Below, piece by piece: positions 10,162 through 24,000 of a stretch of 64,000 bases of DNA. The translations under genes were made by a program, and so were the position numbers. Source of the DNA: Geranomyces variabilis (taxonomy: Eukaryota > Chytridiomycota > Chytridiomycetes > Spizellomycetales > Powellomycetaceae); assembly GCA_027603065.1 (NCBI GenBank), contig JADGJP010000016.1, positions 191,916 to 255,915 on the forward strand, in the 5' to 3' direction. The notes beneath the pieces were generated by a model that had not been told where the DNA came from, searched no databases, and saw nothing but the letters and a program-made list of their open reading frames with translations. Every line of letters begins with the position of its first letter. Position 1 is the stretch's first letter.

Positions 10162-10793
10162 ATTTAAAAGGATGAAATCATATGGGCCCTTCCTCTACCT
10201 AGGTCGCTTGGACTGGGCGTGGTCTGGTCGGGTTGGTTGGAAGTGTGTATGTGTGACTGGGCGTCACAAATAACGGAGAAGTTGGAATATCGCATTTCGT
10301 CGTCTCACCGAAACAGCGATGCTCGTAACAGACGACGCCCGCCGTTCGCTGTAATTTTTTTTTAACGGGCGGCCGCTTCCGCAGCGTGATGGACGGTCCA
10401 GGACGGATGTGATGGCTGCTTATGTCAATGATATGTAAGCTTCTTGTTTGAGACCAAAAGCCGCCCGCGCGCCCGCAATTCGCAAAGTTGCCGCTTTCTG
10501 TGTCTTTCCGTGCTGTGCGTGCGTCCTTCCCGTTTTGCGTCGGGCGTTCGTTCGTCTCTTCTCGCCGACAACAGCAACTGCATACTTGTACACTGCTTGC
10601 ACCCCCCGCAACTTGCGCCGGACCGACCGACTGCCCTCTTTCCCGTCTTTGTCTTTCGGCCCGTCTTTCCGTCCTGCGCAGGGCGGCGAAAAACAACTCT
10701 CTTTTATCAGCCGACGGCGCTCCGCTCGCTTGTCCTCCTGTCGCTCCCTTTCCCGAATAGCTCTCTCTTTCACTCCTCATTTTCAGCCGCAGA
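10162..10793 (+). other. Leader and promoter region of the START-domain gene
   Basis: About 630 bp. The last 350 bp are pyrimidine-rich with many TTTC/CTCC runs, typical of a transcribed fungal leader before the ATG at 10794. Long open frames here lack codon bias and known motifs. No other gene seen. Confidence 0.5.
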
Positions 10794-13700
10794 ATGGCTC
10801 ACTCCTCTCAACACCACCCATACTATAACGATTCTCCAGCCGCTGCTTACCACCCACCACCGCCAGATCCCTCGCACCGCTTCTCCTCTTCTTCTGCAGC
10901 TTCAGACTATTACATGCAGCACCAGCAGCACAACCAACAACAACAACACCAACAACCAGCCAGCCCAACCTCCTCCTCTGGCGGAACGACTCTTGCGCAG
11001 GGCCCGCTGCAGCTTACGCCGCACCCTGACGAACACCCAGCCTCTTCTTACTTTCCCGGCCACATGTCCGCCCCTACCTCTCCGATATCTCCGCAAAACC
11101 AGCTCCTCATTGATGCCGCAGAGGCCGCTCTGCGTTCCCTGTCGGATGTCGCTGCAGAGCAGGAAAACTGGAAGCCTGTGCTTACACACCGAACTGGCGC
11201 CGTTGTATACCGCACAAACAAGGTGCCAAAAGGCCAGATTGCCGTGTTCAAGGGCGTGGCCGTTATCCACGGCTTCACCCCCGATGCCATCTTTCCGCTC
11301 ATCAAAAACAGGCAGCTGTGGGACAACTGGTACCTCGATGGTCATGTCGTGGACCATGTGAACGAAAACATTTCACTGAGTTATATGGTCATGAAGCCGC
11401 AGACTGCCCTGTCTGCCGCGGTAGCAACGTAAGACGAGGGAGCGTCGCATAAAGGCTTGTCGCTCGGAAAGACTTGCATATATTTACATAGTTTCCTCCT
11501 TGTTTCTCCAGCACCCGAGATCTGGCGCTTGTAGATCGAACTGCCTTTTCGCCTAGTACCGGAACAATTGCTTACGCCTCTACCTCGGTCGACACGGCCA
11601 AAATTCCAAAGCACCCTGGACGCGTCCGTGCGCTGCTCAAGCTCAACGGCTGGGTGCTCGAACCGCAAATTGCAGCTGACGGTCGATCGCTTGGAACAAA
11701 GATCAGCTACTACATCCAGACAGACGTGGGTGGTATGCTGCCGGGTTCCGTTGTCAAGCGCTACCTTGCCCGCCGCGCGCTGGTCGTCGTTGGCGTCGAG
11801 GACTATTTGCGAAAACATGGCGCACCGCCTCCTTCCGGAGAAGCAGACTCTGCTTTCTTGAGGAGAGCGACGATGCTCATAAACCCGAATGACGAATCCT
11901 ACATGCATTACGGCTCTGACCGCACTAGCTCATTCAACGGCTCCAAGCGAGGCACCTTGATGAGCGAGGCGGTCATACACGACCCGCAAGACTTCCGAAG
12001 AGGCTCCGTTGACCCGCGCCGTCCGTCGTTATCGGAACAGTTTGCTCCTAATTACCAACAGCCTACGCATGAATATTCGTCTCAATACGCGCTTCAGCAC
12101 CAGCAACCGCCGCAGCAATTTCAGCAGCCGCTTCCTCAGCACCAGCAGCCTCAATATGCCGCTCAAGGCCAGCTTCCGGCCACGGAGGATAACCTGGCGC
12201 ATGCGGAAACCGAATCCCTGTCAGACATGGTTACGATAGATGAAGTTTCGGACGACGAAAACTCTCGCTCGTCTGTTGCCAGGTCATCGGTCGCGCCTCG
12301 TTCGCCGTCGCCACCTACTACTGACATCCCAGCCTCCGACGACGCAGAGCCGGCTTCGCTCACGCCCACTTCGCCTGTCGCTTCTCCCGTGGTAGCGGAA
12401 AAGGTTGAAATAGTAAAGGAGGAAGAGCCCGCGTCGACCAATCCGCACCATGATTCCGCAGCCCTCTCTCTCCGTCTTCTTCGCGGACTCGAATCCAAAG
12501 AGTCCGGCTGGGCCTTCCACTCGGAATCCAGCGGCGTAACCATCTCGCAAAAGCTCGTCACTGGTGCACCCATGCCAATGGTCCGTGGCGACGCCATCCT
12601 CCGTGGCCCGCACGGTGCCACTGCCCAGCAAATTCTCAGCGTCGTCAAATCCTCGTCGGCTCGAAAAGTCTGGGATGGCCGCTTTGAGGACGGCCATGCG
12701 CTTGTCAACTACAACTTGGACGAGTCCTTGGTCATGAGTCAGCAAAAGGGCACGTTCCCTGTTAGTGGACGGGATTTTGTAACTGCGAACATGACTCACT
12801 ATGACGACGACGGGACCATCTACTTTACGGCTACCAGCGTTGTCGACCGCTCCGCCCCTGTCGACACGAAGCGGGTCCGTGCCCACCTGACGGTCGCAGG
12901 CTGGATCATCAAGCCTGTGCCCGAGGGTGTTGCGGTTACCTATATCGTGCAGGTTGACATCAAAGGATCGGTTCCGAGCTGTAAGTGGCGCGTTTTTCTG
13001 TGGCAGAGCAATCCCAATGCCCGAGGTAATTTAACACAATTTATTCGTGCTTTGCAGCTATTATCAAGGTCATTCAGACGCAAACGCCGCTTTGCATTGC
13101 CGAGGTCTTCAAGTTCTTGCGTCAGAAGCACTACGTTCCGTTTGTCATCCGCAACATTCCCGGCGTCGACCCGGGCCGCGCTTTGCCCCTCCGTTCCGAG
13201 CAGTTCGAGCAAAAGGACGGCTCATATGCAATTGAGTACAAGCGGACAGGGACTCGTGGTCGCGCCGTCGTTCTCGCTCTGCCGCGCGCAGCTTACGGTC
13301 CGGGAGCCCAGGTCACTGTAACTCCTCGCGACGCAGTGGTCGTGATTAGGGACAGGGAGGAGATGTTTGAGAAGGTTGATGGCGTTGCCAGCCGCGCGGA
13401 CTCGGTTTTGCTGGAAGTCACTGTTGCGGATGGAGCCTCTGGCGATGTCGACGTTGCCTTGAGCGTCAGGCCTGCCAAGTCTGGCTGGACTGTCAATGGC
13501 CGCCCGCTTGAGCAGTTTGTCGCCGAGCCGAAAGTTATTACACCGGCTGTGGCTGCCGTCGTGGCTGCTCCTACTGCAGTCCCGGCGAGCGTTAAGACGG
13601 TCGTTATGCCGGCGACACCTGAAGTTCCGCCTGCGGCGGAGTCCGCGAAGAGCACCCCGGTTGCCCGTGCAGCCACTGCCACGACGCCCGTCAAGACTGA

Positions 13701-15501
13701 ACGGCCTGCGCCCATGGTCCGCGCCGCGACAACGGTCGCCAGTGCGCCGGCGGCTCCCGCGCCGGCTGGCCCGCTCCCCGTCGTTCCGCGCCCAACCTAC
13801 GTGCCTCACCGCCACACGGAATCTGGTGTCAAGGCACTCAAGTACCTCAAAACACTCACGACCTCTGACGCTTGGAAGCACCATTCTGACCAGCACGGTG
13901 TGTCAATCTCGACAATCGACGAACCTGGCTCGACCATGCCGATCGTTCGCGGCGACGCGACCTTCCCAGCCGAGTTCTCTGTCGATGATGTGATCTCGGT
14001 GATTCGCTGCAACGGCGCTCGCAAGATCTGGGACGCGCGATTCGAGGACGGCGAGACGGTTGAGTGGCTGAACCCCAACGAACTGGTTTTCAAATCTCAG
14101 CAAAAGGGCCAGTTCCCTGTCAGCGGACGCGACTTTGCCGGCCTCCAGGTGACGATTTTTGATGCGCGGTCCGCTACGACATATGTGGTGGCCACTAGCG
14201 TGGTTGATGCGCTAGCACCCGTAGACCCGAAACGCGTGCGTGCCGAGCTGACGGTTGCGGGCTGGATCGTGAAACCTGCGCCCGAAGGCGGCGTCGCAGT
14301 CACCTATGTGGTTAAGGTCGACCCTCGCGGATCTATTCCGGGCGCGATTGTCAAGGCTGTGAGCATCCAGACGCCGCTTTGCGTGGCCGAAATCCTCAAG
14401 TACCTGCGCGCCAATGGGGCGCCGCCTGCAGTCAAGGTTCTGGGCAACACTGGTGAAGGAATCAAGGTTGTTGTCACTCGCGACGCATTTGATCCGCGAT
14501 CGTCGACATACGATATTGGATACGGCATCACGGCCGACAGGGAGGTGCTTGGCAATGGCATAACGACAACCACGACAAAGACCGCTGGGCTCGTGGAAGT
14601 GACGATCGACCCGAGGACGTACCCTGCGGGCGCGGATGTGCACATTTCGGCTGCTGCAGAGCTGATTGCGGTTAAGAGTACGCCGGACCGCCGATTCTTG
14701 AGGCTGTATGTGGATGCTTACAAGCTTCTGACTACGGCGGACGGAAAGGCTGTTGTCGACGTCAAGCTGACCAAGCGCAAGGGACAAGGTCCTGTTGTGT
14801 TTACTGCCAATGGTGCCCCAGTTGCCGCCGACGACAGCGCGGCTGTTATGGTCGCGGTAAAGAAGATTGTGCAGCCGACCACCACGAACGGTGTTCCGGT
14901 ACAGCACGCTCCGGCGGCGGTGGCGCAGGCCGCGACTGCACGCAGTGTCGCCACCGCTGTGGTGTCGACTCCTGCCGCGGCGGTACACCACCAGCCGCAA
15001 CTTGTGAAGCGCCGCGCACCGTCGGTTTCCGCCCCTACGGCGCCGCTTCCGCCCATCCCTACATCCGCCGCCGTCCCATCATCGAACACCACTACCGTGG
15101 CGCCAATTTCATTATCTCACGCCGCTAAAGCGGACTCGAATGCTGCGGCGGCGTCTCCGGCAGTGACATACCTCCTCGCCCTGCTCTCCATGCTCCTCCG
15201 CCTGCTCCGTCCGATCCTCGCGCCCAACGAACCCGCCCAACTGCCCTCCGCAACTGACCCGCTCGACATCCGCGCCGCGTTACACGGCGCCGAGCCCGCT
15301 CGCGTAGTCATTGCCGCCGTTGTCGGCGCGGCGCTTAGCTTGCTGATTGTGCGGTGGACGCTCGCGACTCTTGGACGCGCCGTGAGCGCCGTGTTTGGGA
15401 TTTTCTCGCTGGGCCAATGGGGCGTAGTGGCACTTGCGGCTTTACTGGCTGCGGCGTATGCGAAGGAGAAGATGGATGCTGGGAAGAAGAAAGAGGAGTA
15501 G
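10794..15501 (+). CDS. Membrane-anchored protein with three START-like lipid-binding domains
   Basis: Exons 10794..11428, 11512..12980, 13058..15501 encode 1515 aa. The N-terminus is Q/H/P-rich. Three START-like units follow at about residues 103-345, 528-733 and 958-1160. Each has the same landmarks: a W/WK near the start, an (I/V)(A/V/R)(V/G).(G/D)(V/A) strand, (R/K).(L/V)WD.(W/R), a central ATSV(V/D) strand, a (V/L).(G/N)GW.(I/L).P strand, and (V/I)(K/I)..(I/V)..Q(T)PL..(A/V)E with (Y/F)L(R) in the last helix. Units 2 and 3 are closest (MSQQKGTFPVSGRDF against KSQQKGQFPVSGRDF). Low-complexity Ser/Pro/Ala linkers separate them. The C-terminus has hydrophobic stretches at about 1404-1424, 1450-1470 and 1480-1502 and ends KKKEE, suggesting an ER or other membrane anchor. 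START domains carry sterols or phospholipids; a role in inter-membrane lipid transfer is inference. I do not know a named protein with this architecture. Confidence 0.85.
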
Positions 15502-15717
15502 GATAGGATCTGTTTTTCGTTTTTTCACGTCGTTTACTGAGGAACGCCTTTTGGGACACTGTTACAGCGCCGGCGTAATATTTTGATGACTAGAAAAAGA
15601 TTTTAAATAGTAGATACACAATTTGCGATTGAGACACATCTCGTCAAAAAAGGAGTGTTTGAATTATATGCTGGTGAAATGACCAAGATCGATGGTCCAG
15701 GAAAGAGCCGCGCACTC

Positions 15718-17149
<1,432 letters not shown>

Positions 17150-17735
17150 GGTTGTCTCTTAGCTGCGTTGGTTTGGCAGCACCCGTTGTGGTGGTGGTGG
17201 TGGGTGGTGGGAATGGGCGAATTATTCATTCTTCTTGGCTTTCGGAGCAAGGCTCAGCACAGCATTGCGCCAGTCCGGTGTGTCAAAACCTATATCTAGC
17301 ATTGCAGCGCGTCCGGCGTCGAAAGCTGACTCAGCCTATGCATTCGCGCGCGTTCGGGCACTTTTTTTTGCCTTCCAGCTGCCCTAGACTAACACACTTA
17401 TAGATGCTCAGAGGGACTTTCAAATGTTTTGGTATTCCAAAAAGAATCAGGGAGGGGAATCATGGCCTTCTGCCGTTTGTTCTCTCAATCACAGGGTGGT
17501 AAGGTTTGCAAAGAACTAATAACCGACTGGGGCGCTGGCCGCGGTAAGCAGCAATAACTTCATGCCGCATTCGGAAGCAACAGGAAAGTAAGGAGTGGCC
17601 CGTAAACAGCGCCGAGCCGGCAGGCCCAGATGTAACATTACAGGTAAGCCGCTGTGAGAAAACGGTTTAAAGTTGTGAGGGCAAGAGTGTTGGGTGTGGC
17701 GTGGGCCGTGTCAGCCAAGGGCAGGTGCTTTTTTG
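17150..17735. other. Intergenic region between TRM61 and the small basic protein gene
   Basis: About 590 bp. It contains a GT-rich microsatellite-like patch around 17186-17215 (GTGGTGGTGG) and otherwise mixed sequence. It serves as the TRM61 promoter and the 3' flank of the next minus-strand gene. No RNA gene or coding frame seen. Confidence 0.5.
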
Positions 17736-18077
17736 TCAAGACTGTGACCGACGAGCCAGTGTTCTTGTCTTGTCTTTACGCTGCGAAGCAGCAGACGAAG
17801 CCCATGCTTTCTTCTCAAGCGACGGCGTCAAGCGTACGTTCCCGCATGCTCTTACGACGTCGACAGTGCCATCGAAGCCTATCCGGAGAACGACGCCGGG
17901 AACCTTGTCGGTGTCGCGACTGGAGGCGGACTTGCACGGGTTGGACGACTTGCGCTTGCAGCGCGTTGTGGAGCTGTTGCCAGTGGCCATGGTAGCTGCG
18001 GTAGTGGTGCTGGCGGCGGCAGCATTGGCAGACTGTCGCTTGCGTGGGGAGAATGTCTTTTTGTGCGAGGGCGGCAT
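17736..18077 (-). CDS. Small basic protein, unknown
   Basis: A 113-aa frame beginning MPPSHKKTFSPRKRQSANAA, Lys/Arg/Ser/Thr/Ala-rich, with two basic clusters (KKTFSPRKR and RCKRKSS) that could be nuclear localisation signals. A short conserved-looking segment VVLRIGFDGTVDVVRACGN is followed by a basic tail. An unrecognised intron could begin near GTACGC around 17839, so the C-terminus may differ. It lies divergent from the DUF229-like gene with 248 bp between the ATGs. I do not recognise the family. Confidence 0.4.
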   Translation of the reverse strand: MPPSHKKTFSPRKRQSANAAAASTTTAATMATGNSSTTRCKRKSSNPCKSASSRDTDKVPGVVLRIGFDGTVDVVRACGNVRLTPSLEKKAWASSAASQRKDKTRTLARRSQS

Positions 18078-18325
18078 TTTGAGACAGAGAACGGTTGGGC
18101 TTTTCCGAAGACGGTGGTAGATAGAGGAAGCCGTGTGAGAGAGCAAGCGAGAGAGCGGGAAGGTATATGTGCGGAGTGCTCGTTGCCTGCGACCTGCGAG
18201 GGTTGACTGAACAGGCGGGGGGATGAGCGAAAACAGAGGCTGGCCAAGCCACTGATGCGTCTGCACGCTTCCCTTGCCGCCGCCGACACAGCGTGAGCGT
18301 GCCCAACTCCGCCTTATGCCGCGCA

Positions 18326-20488
18326 ATGCCTCTCAAACGGAGCGACAGCGACGACGGAGGCGATGACGATCACGCACGTCTCCTGTTAGAAGCGCACACG
18401 GGGAACCACCGCCGACGCTCCCGGGACGATGCTGGTGACCGTGGCCACGCGAGGCTCCGCTCGCCGCGGCCACGCGACGAGGAGGAACCTGCTACTCCTA
18501 CCAGTTATGGCCACCCTCGATTTCGACATCGCCGGCGCCGCGGCTTTGTGCTCTGCCTCCGCACGCCGACCGCCGTGGTTTTCACTAGCGCTTCGCTGTG
18601 GATAGTGTTCTACGTGCTGAGTTTGGAAGGCGGAGACCTGGTGTCCATTGTCGCTCGCCTGGGCGTGCTGGGCGCGTATTTGTTTCTTTCAATTGCGTTG
18701 TTTGTGCTTGCCGTGCTGGTTGCGGTCTTTGCAAAAGGAATACCGCGAAAAACGCGCGGCGGGCTGTTGGCGGGCTTAGCAGGTACCTGCATCGCGCTGC
18801 TTGTCTACGATCACGACGAAAGTCTGTACCATCATGGAGGATACAATGCGCTGATATTTGCGCTGATCGTGATGCCATCTTTGGCTGTCGGCGGCGCAGA
18901 AATTGCACTATGGAAGTGGCTCGGCCCGCGGCGAGCAGCAGTCTGTCATCTTATTGCACTACTTGTCGCTGTCTTTGTCGTTTCGGCTCGGCTGTCGCGG
19001 GCGGCAGCAATCTGGGGACGAGGATTTGGTGGGGAGACGATGCAGCCGCTGATGAGAACTTGTAAGCCGACGAAAGTCGGCCTACCATGGATTGATCTCC
19101 TTCCTGCTGGCGCTCAAAATTTCTGGGCAGGCGGCCTCACATGTAGGCGTGTCGCTACAACGTTTTCCGCCGAGATTGACGCCGACGGAGCGTTGCGCGT
19201 CAAATGCCCTTCCGATGACGCAACGTACATCCCGCTGCCTGCAACGCGCGACTGGCCGCCAGATTGGAAGCTGGTAGAAGAAAACTACGAGGGCAAGCTA
19301 CCGGCACCGTTCAATAAGCGGGTTATGGATGCGATCCGGCGCGCGGAGCCTTTGCGGATCCGCGGGGACAATGCGCCAGAGATGCTCATTCCGAGCACGG
19401 CCGAGGCCGCAGTCGTGACGTGCGGTGGCATGGAAAAGCTCGTGCTTCGTGCCCGCTGGAGCGTTGACGCTCATAATCGTACCTTACAACACGCTGACCA
19501 AAGTACGGTCGCCAGCGACACCAAAGTCCTGGATGTGATTGTGATCTTTCTCGACGCTACCTCACGCCGACATTTTCATCGGCGACTGGGCCGCACTGTC
19601 AAAATGCTCGAACAGGCGAACGCAGAAGGCAACACCCGCCTCTTTCAATTCTTTCGCTATTCCATCTCGGGCTTTTCCACTGGCCCAAATTCCCGCGCCA
19701 TGTTTACTGGGACTTCACCAAACACGCTCGACTCTGTGTCGCCCGTGTGGGAAGACTTTGCGCGCTCGCGGTTTGTGACCGCAATCACCGCCGACACATG
19801 TCAAGACTGGGGAGCGAGCTACAATCCGCGGCCGGGGTTTCATTTTGACCATGAAATGTATGCGCCATTCTGCCACGCGGATTTCTTTGCCGAGGGATCC
19901 AACCCGCTAGGTAATTTCAAGGGCCCTTATGCGATTAACGCGCGGTGCCTCAAAGGTGCACGCGTTTCGGATCTTGCGCTTCAGTACGCAGGTTCCGTGT
20001 CGCCTGCCTACCCGAGCCGCAATACGTTCGTTCTGGCGTGGCTTCTGGAGGGACATGAAGGCACGGGCGAGGTCCTGGCAGACCTCGACGATGGCCTAAT
20101 GTCGCTACTGGGCAGCTTGGACTGGAGCAAAACCGCGTTGGTGATAGCTGCAGATCATGGTCTCCATATGGGTTTAAACTTTGCGTTCACGCGGAACGGC
20201 GCCATGGAGCACCGGAATCCCATGCTAGCGTTTGCGCTTCCGCCGTGGCTGGCGGACTCGGAAGGCCGTGGTGAGACACTCAAGGCCAATGCGCACAAGA
20301 TGGTGTCGGGCTTGGACTTGTACGCGACTTTGCAGGGGCTTAGAAAAGTGGCGGACCCGACAGGGTTTGACGACCCAGATGTAGGGAAAAGGGCGCAGGG
20401 CGGCAAAAACCTGATGGAAGAGGTGGTGCCGCCAGATAGACTGTGCTCGGACGCAGGGGTTCCCCAGTGGTATTGTGAATGTTATTAA
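18326..20488 (+). CDS. DUF229-like membrane protein with an alkaline-phosphatase/sulfatase-type fold
   Basis: One uninterrupted 720-aa frame; ATG at 18326 (MPLKRSDSDDGGDDDHARLL). An acidic/basic cytosolic N-terminus is followed by about four hydrophobic segments between residues 80 and 235, then a large lumenal or extracellular domain. That domain has VIVIFLDATSRRHFHRRL, where D and the T/S after it match the metal site and nucleophile position of the alkaline-phosphatase superfamily, the pattern FFRYSISGFSTGPNSRAMF.G, and AADHGLHMG (Asp-His metal pair), as in DUF229 (PF02995). Members occur in animals and some protists and are poorly characterised. The single exon contrasts with most neighbours. 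Substrate unknown. Confidence 0.82.
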   Translation: MPLKRSDSDDGGDDDHARLLLEAHTGNHRRRSRDDAGDRGHARLRSPRPRDEEEPATPTSYGHPRFRHRRRRGFVLCLRTPTAVVFTSASLWIVFYVLSLEGGDLVSIVARLGVLGAYLFLSIALFVLAVLVAVFAKGIPRKTRGGLLAGLAGTCIALLVYDHDESLYHHGGYNALIFALIVMPSLAVGGAEIALWKWLGPRRAAVCHLIALLVAVFVVSARLSRAAAIWGRGFGGETMQPLMRTCKPTKVGLPWIDLLPAGAQNFWAGGLTCRRVATTFSAEIDADGALRVKCPSDDATYIPLPATRDWPPDWKLVEENYEGKLPAPFNKRVMDAIRRAEPLRIRGDNAPEMLIPSTAEAAVVTCGGMEKLVLRARWSVDAHNRTLQHADQSTVASDTKVLDVIVIFLDATSRRHFHRRLGRTVKMLEQANAEGNTRLFQFFRYSISGFSTGPNSRAMFTGTSPNTLDSVSPVWEDFARSRFVTAITADTCQDWGASYNPRPGFHFDHEMYAPFCHADFFAEGSNPLGNFKGPYAINARCLKGARVSDLALQYAGSVSPAYPSRNTFVLAWLLEGHEGTGEVLADLDDGLMSLLGSLDWSKTALVIAADHGLHMGLNFAFTRNGAMEHRNPMLAFALPPWLADSEGRGETLKANAHKMVSGLDLYATLQGLRKVADPTGFDDPDVGKRAQGGKNLMEEVVPPDRLCSDAGVPQWYCECY

Positions 20489-21020
20489 CTCCCCCGGGAT
20501 GATCTTTGATTCTCATGACACACAAGCGATTTGTGAGATACAACCCAGAGCATTTGCTCACTTTCTCGCTCCGGCGTTGTCAAGCTTTGATAGCTCCCTA
20601 ATTACGCTTTGCAGTCTTCCACTTTGACAGCAAATACATGCACACCATTTCCCACGAATGTAGAGTTCCTATGGCCCGCGGTCTCCCTGCATTGCACGAG
20701 GATGCGAGGAGAAAACATACATAAAACGGCAACAGGCTCAATCAAAAGAGATGCCAGAACTCATCCGTCAATTCCGTGTGCGAAAATCAATCGGCGACCC
20801 ATCTTTTTCCCATCCATTCCACTTCATACCATACGCGCGAGTCGACAGCGTGGAGGGACGTCAAAATATAATGAGTCACCCTGGGTTTTCGTGACAACTT
20901 TCTGGCTCCAAAATCAGCTTTGTATGTATCAAAAAAAAAGATGGACGCGCCCGCGGCAAATTCCCGCGCATGCACATCTAACGCGCTCTTAAAATTACTG
21001 GCGGGTTTACCGCACCTCAA
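20489..21020. other. Intergenic region between convergent genes
   Basis: About 530 bp between the convergent DUF229-like and Munc13-like genes. Mixed composition with A-runs near 20930. I see no gene, repeat or RNA. Confidence 0.5.
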
Positions 21021-24000
21021 TCACCGAAACCTCCTTGCGACAAACACGTCAACTGCATCTCGTCCCCCCTTCGCGGCAACTAGCCGACAAGCCCACTCGC
21101 CATCGTCCTGCGCCGTCACGTTCACGAGCGTTCCATCACATAGCGCCTTTTCCAACGCTTTTCGGCTCAGATGGGCGTGGTCTAGCACCGCGACCGCGTC
21201 TCGAAACGACTGCGTGTCGAGCGTGGCGTCGTCGAGCCCCTCACCGTCAGCGGAGAACCACGAGCGGAGGGCGCGCAGCGCGGCTTTGAGGAATGCGACG
21301 CGAGCGGGACTTGTCGCTGAGCTGGACGTAGACGAGGAGGAAGAATGGGAAGAGGAGGTGGAGGAAGACGATATGACTGGAGTCGAGGATGGGGAAGTTG
21401 TTGGTGCCGGGTCCGTGACCAGCGACTCGACAATCCGCGGGACGAGGTCCCACGTTCCAGCCACGGTGCGCAGCGAAAGATCCTCTCCGCACTGCTCTGA
21501 CAAAATCTCCAAGTTGACGTCGAGATAGGACAAAAGCGCGGCGAGCGCGGCGTCATGGTCCTCGTCCTGGGGCATCGGCGTCGCTGGCGACGACGCAGGC
21601 GGCGAGATAAGCTCGCGGTGGCTTTTGTGTAATTTGCTGAAAACTGCGGACGGTTTGGACCAAATCGGGGTTTTAGGCTCCGTCTTTCTTGCCAAGGCTT
21701 TGAGCCGAAACCTCAAGTCGTGAGTTAACTGATCCGCGACGAGGGCTACAGCACGGTCGATGCCGCGAGCGCTCAGCCATGCTACGCGAGCACGAAGGAA
21801 CGGCGTGCCCGATATTTGCGACACGCCAAGACGAGCGCGGCGATTTGAGCCGCCGAGGTCAATGTCGATCGTAGTCCTGTCCATCCAGTTTCCTGATGCA
21901 ACTCCGCGGCCAAAAAGATAAGGCTTGTTCATTTCGCCTGGAAGGTGGTGCATCACACACACCTCAAGCTCAGGATGGGGCGCGGGGGTATGCGGTGCGT
22001 TCGTAGGTTGCGCAGCGGCTTGCGGAAGCAGCGAGTAATAGGTTACTTTTGTGGCATCAGGCCAAAGAAGGGTGCGGGATTGCGGAACTGCCAGTGTCGT
22101 GCCTAGCTCTTTTCCGGAAATTCGGATGCGGGCCGAGATCTGAGTCGTCGATGGGCGTGTCATGGAGAGGTTTGTGATGGACTGCAGTGTTACAGTCACG
22201 GACTGGCGGGTCAAGACCAAAACGGGCGCCGGAGAAGCCGCGGACGCACGTACGCTTTTAGGTGGTGTCGGCGGTGGGGACTCTCCGTCCGCGTCGCCAT
22301 TGGCCGCAGCTGGATGCGGAAGTGTTTTCGCACATAGATCTGCAAACAGGTTGGGAACGGCATCGATGTTTTCCAATCTGACGCATGTTTCGACGGGAAT
22401 CCTAATCTCGCTAGGGTCAATCTCGCCGCCGCGCTTTGATTTCCCAAACTTTAAGTTGATCCTGCTCTTTTTCTTAGCAGTTTGGGGTGCTGCGAGCGCA
22501 GTGGACGTTGAGCCTGCATTCGCGAGTCCAGTTCTGCATCGAGCAAGGTCCTCTCCAACCTTGGCGACCATCGCGTCCACATACCGGGCCAACGTATCGG
22601 ATATGCCCTGCAAAAGACGCTCAAGCACCTGTGCTTCCTGGTCGGAGTCAGGCCAACGAAGCTTTCGCGCAAAATTGATCTGCTGCTGGAACGACGTAAA
22701 CATGTCCAGCACCGACGATGAATACGGAACCGCCGGCGAAGAGCGCGTGTAATCGTCAACGCGAACAGCCGCTTCCATCCACTCGACAAACTTGCGCTCC
22801 GAGACTGCTACCCACTCTCGCAGCGGCGCAGCAAACCACTCCGTCAGCTTGAATCGCTCCGCAAGTCGGTAGTCAACGCGCTCGTAAACCGCTCGGAGCG
22901 CCGCGACCGCATCGTAAAGCTCAAACGCGTCCCCAAAGTTTCGGGCGTGGGCCGGACTTCGAGTGTAACCCTCGAGATCAGGCATGAGGCGTTCGAAAAA
23001 CACCGCGGCGGCCATGTCAGGAACGTGGACGTGGCCAAAGTATAATGTGTCGAGGTGCCGATCATATGATGCGAGCTCGGACTCTATTGATTTGAGGAGC
23101 GTGATGAGGCATTCGGAAGGGCTGTCTGGAGAAGAAGAAGATGGCGAGTTTGCAATGGCGTGAAGGCCAAGATACCGAGCGGAAAGGGCTTCCTGTAATA
23201 TGCGCAATGCATCAGTTAGTAATCAGATTACATGAAAAAAATTACATATTGAACAACCTGCGCACCTTGAGCAAACCCTTTACAATATCCCCAACATCGC
23301 CTTCGGGTTTGTGAAGCAGTCTATTGGTTTGCATAGACGCCAAAATTCCAGTAATTGCGCCCAGATCATTGGCCTTGTTTGCAGTAAGCGGGTGATTGAA
23401 GAACGTGCGCAGGTTGTGCAGCAGGAGTTCTGAGAGTGTTTTACACGTCTCTCGCAATTTGATCAGCTGTCGCGCCAAAAATGATCAGGGACATCGAAAC
23501 ATGCTCAGGTTTCGAACCGAGTAAAAGGTTGAGGGTGTCACTTACGTCAGGATTCGAAATATGTGCGTCATTTGCGAGCCGATCGATTTGTGACGATCCT
23601 TCGGTTTGCAGAACGGTTGCCGGGAACGCGCCTTGTGAGAAGAGGTCTGTGAGAGCTTCGAACAGTCTACGACGTTTGCAACGAGGTGAGCCAGCAGCTC
23701 AGCGGCGCAGGCACATGGTATATCGGAAACACGTACAGAACAATCCGAGTGTGTTCGCCAATTCTCCAAGCCGCGGCCACGGCATTCAAGCCCATGTTGC
23801 TTGCATCGCTGAGAAGGGTGTCCTGGTTTCCTACGTCCAACTCTAATGTTCTTGCGAGCAGCTCTGCGAAGGCAGCGCGCGGATTCGGCGGGGCAAACCG
23901 CAAGATTTTTGTGCGGACCAGCTGAACGTCTGGATCGGGAAGAACGGGCTCGATAGAAACCTCGATAGAGCCGGCGACATGAGAGCGAGTTGAACGCTTC

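Noticed and set aside
10444-11361. 305-codon plus-strand frame overlapping the START gene
   Set aside because: Low-complexity Ser/Pro/Thr/Leu translation in the wrong frame of a verified gene; no motif.
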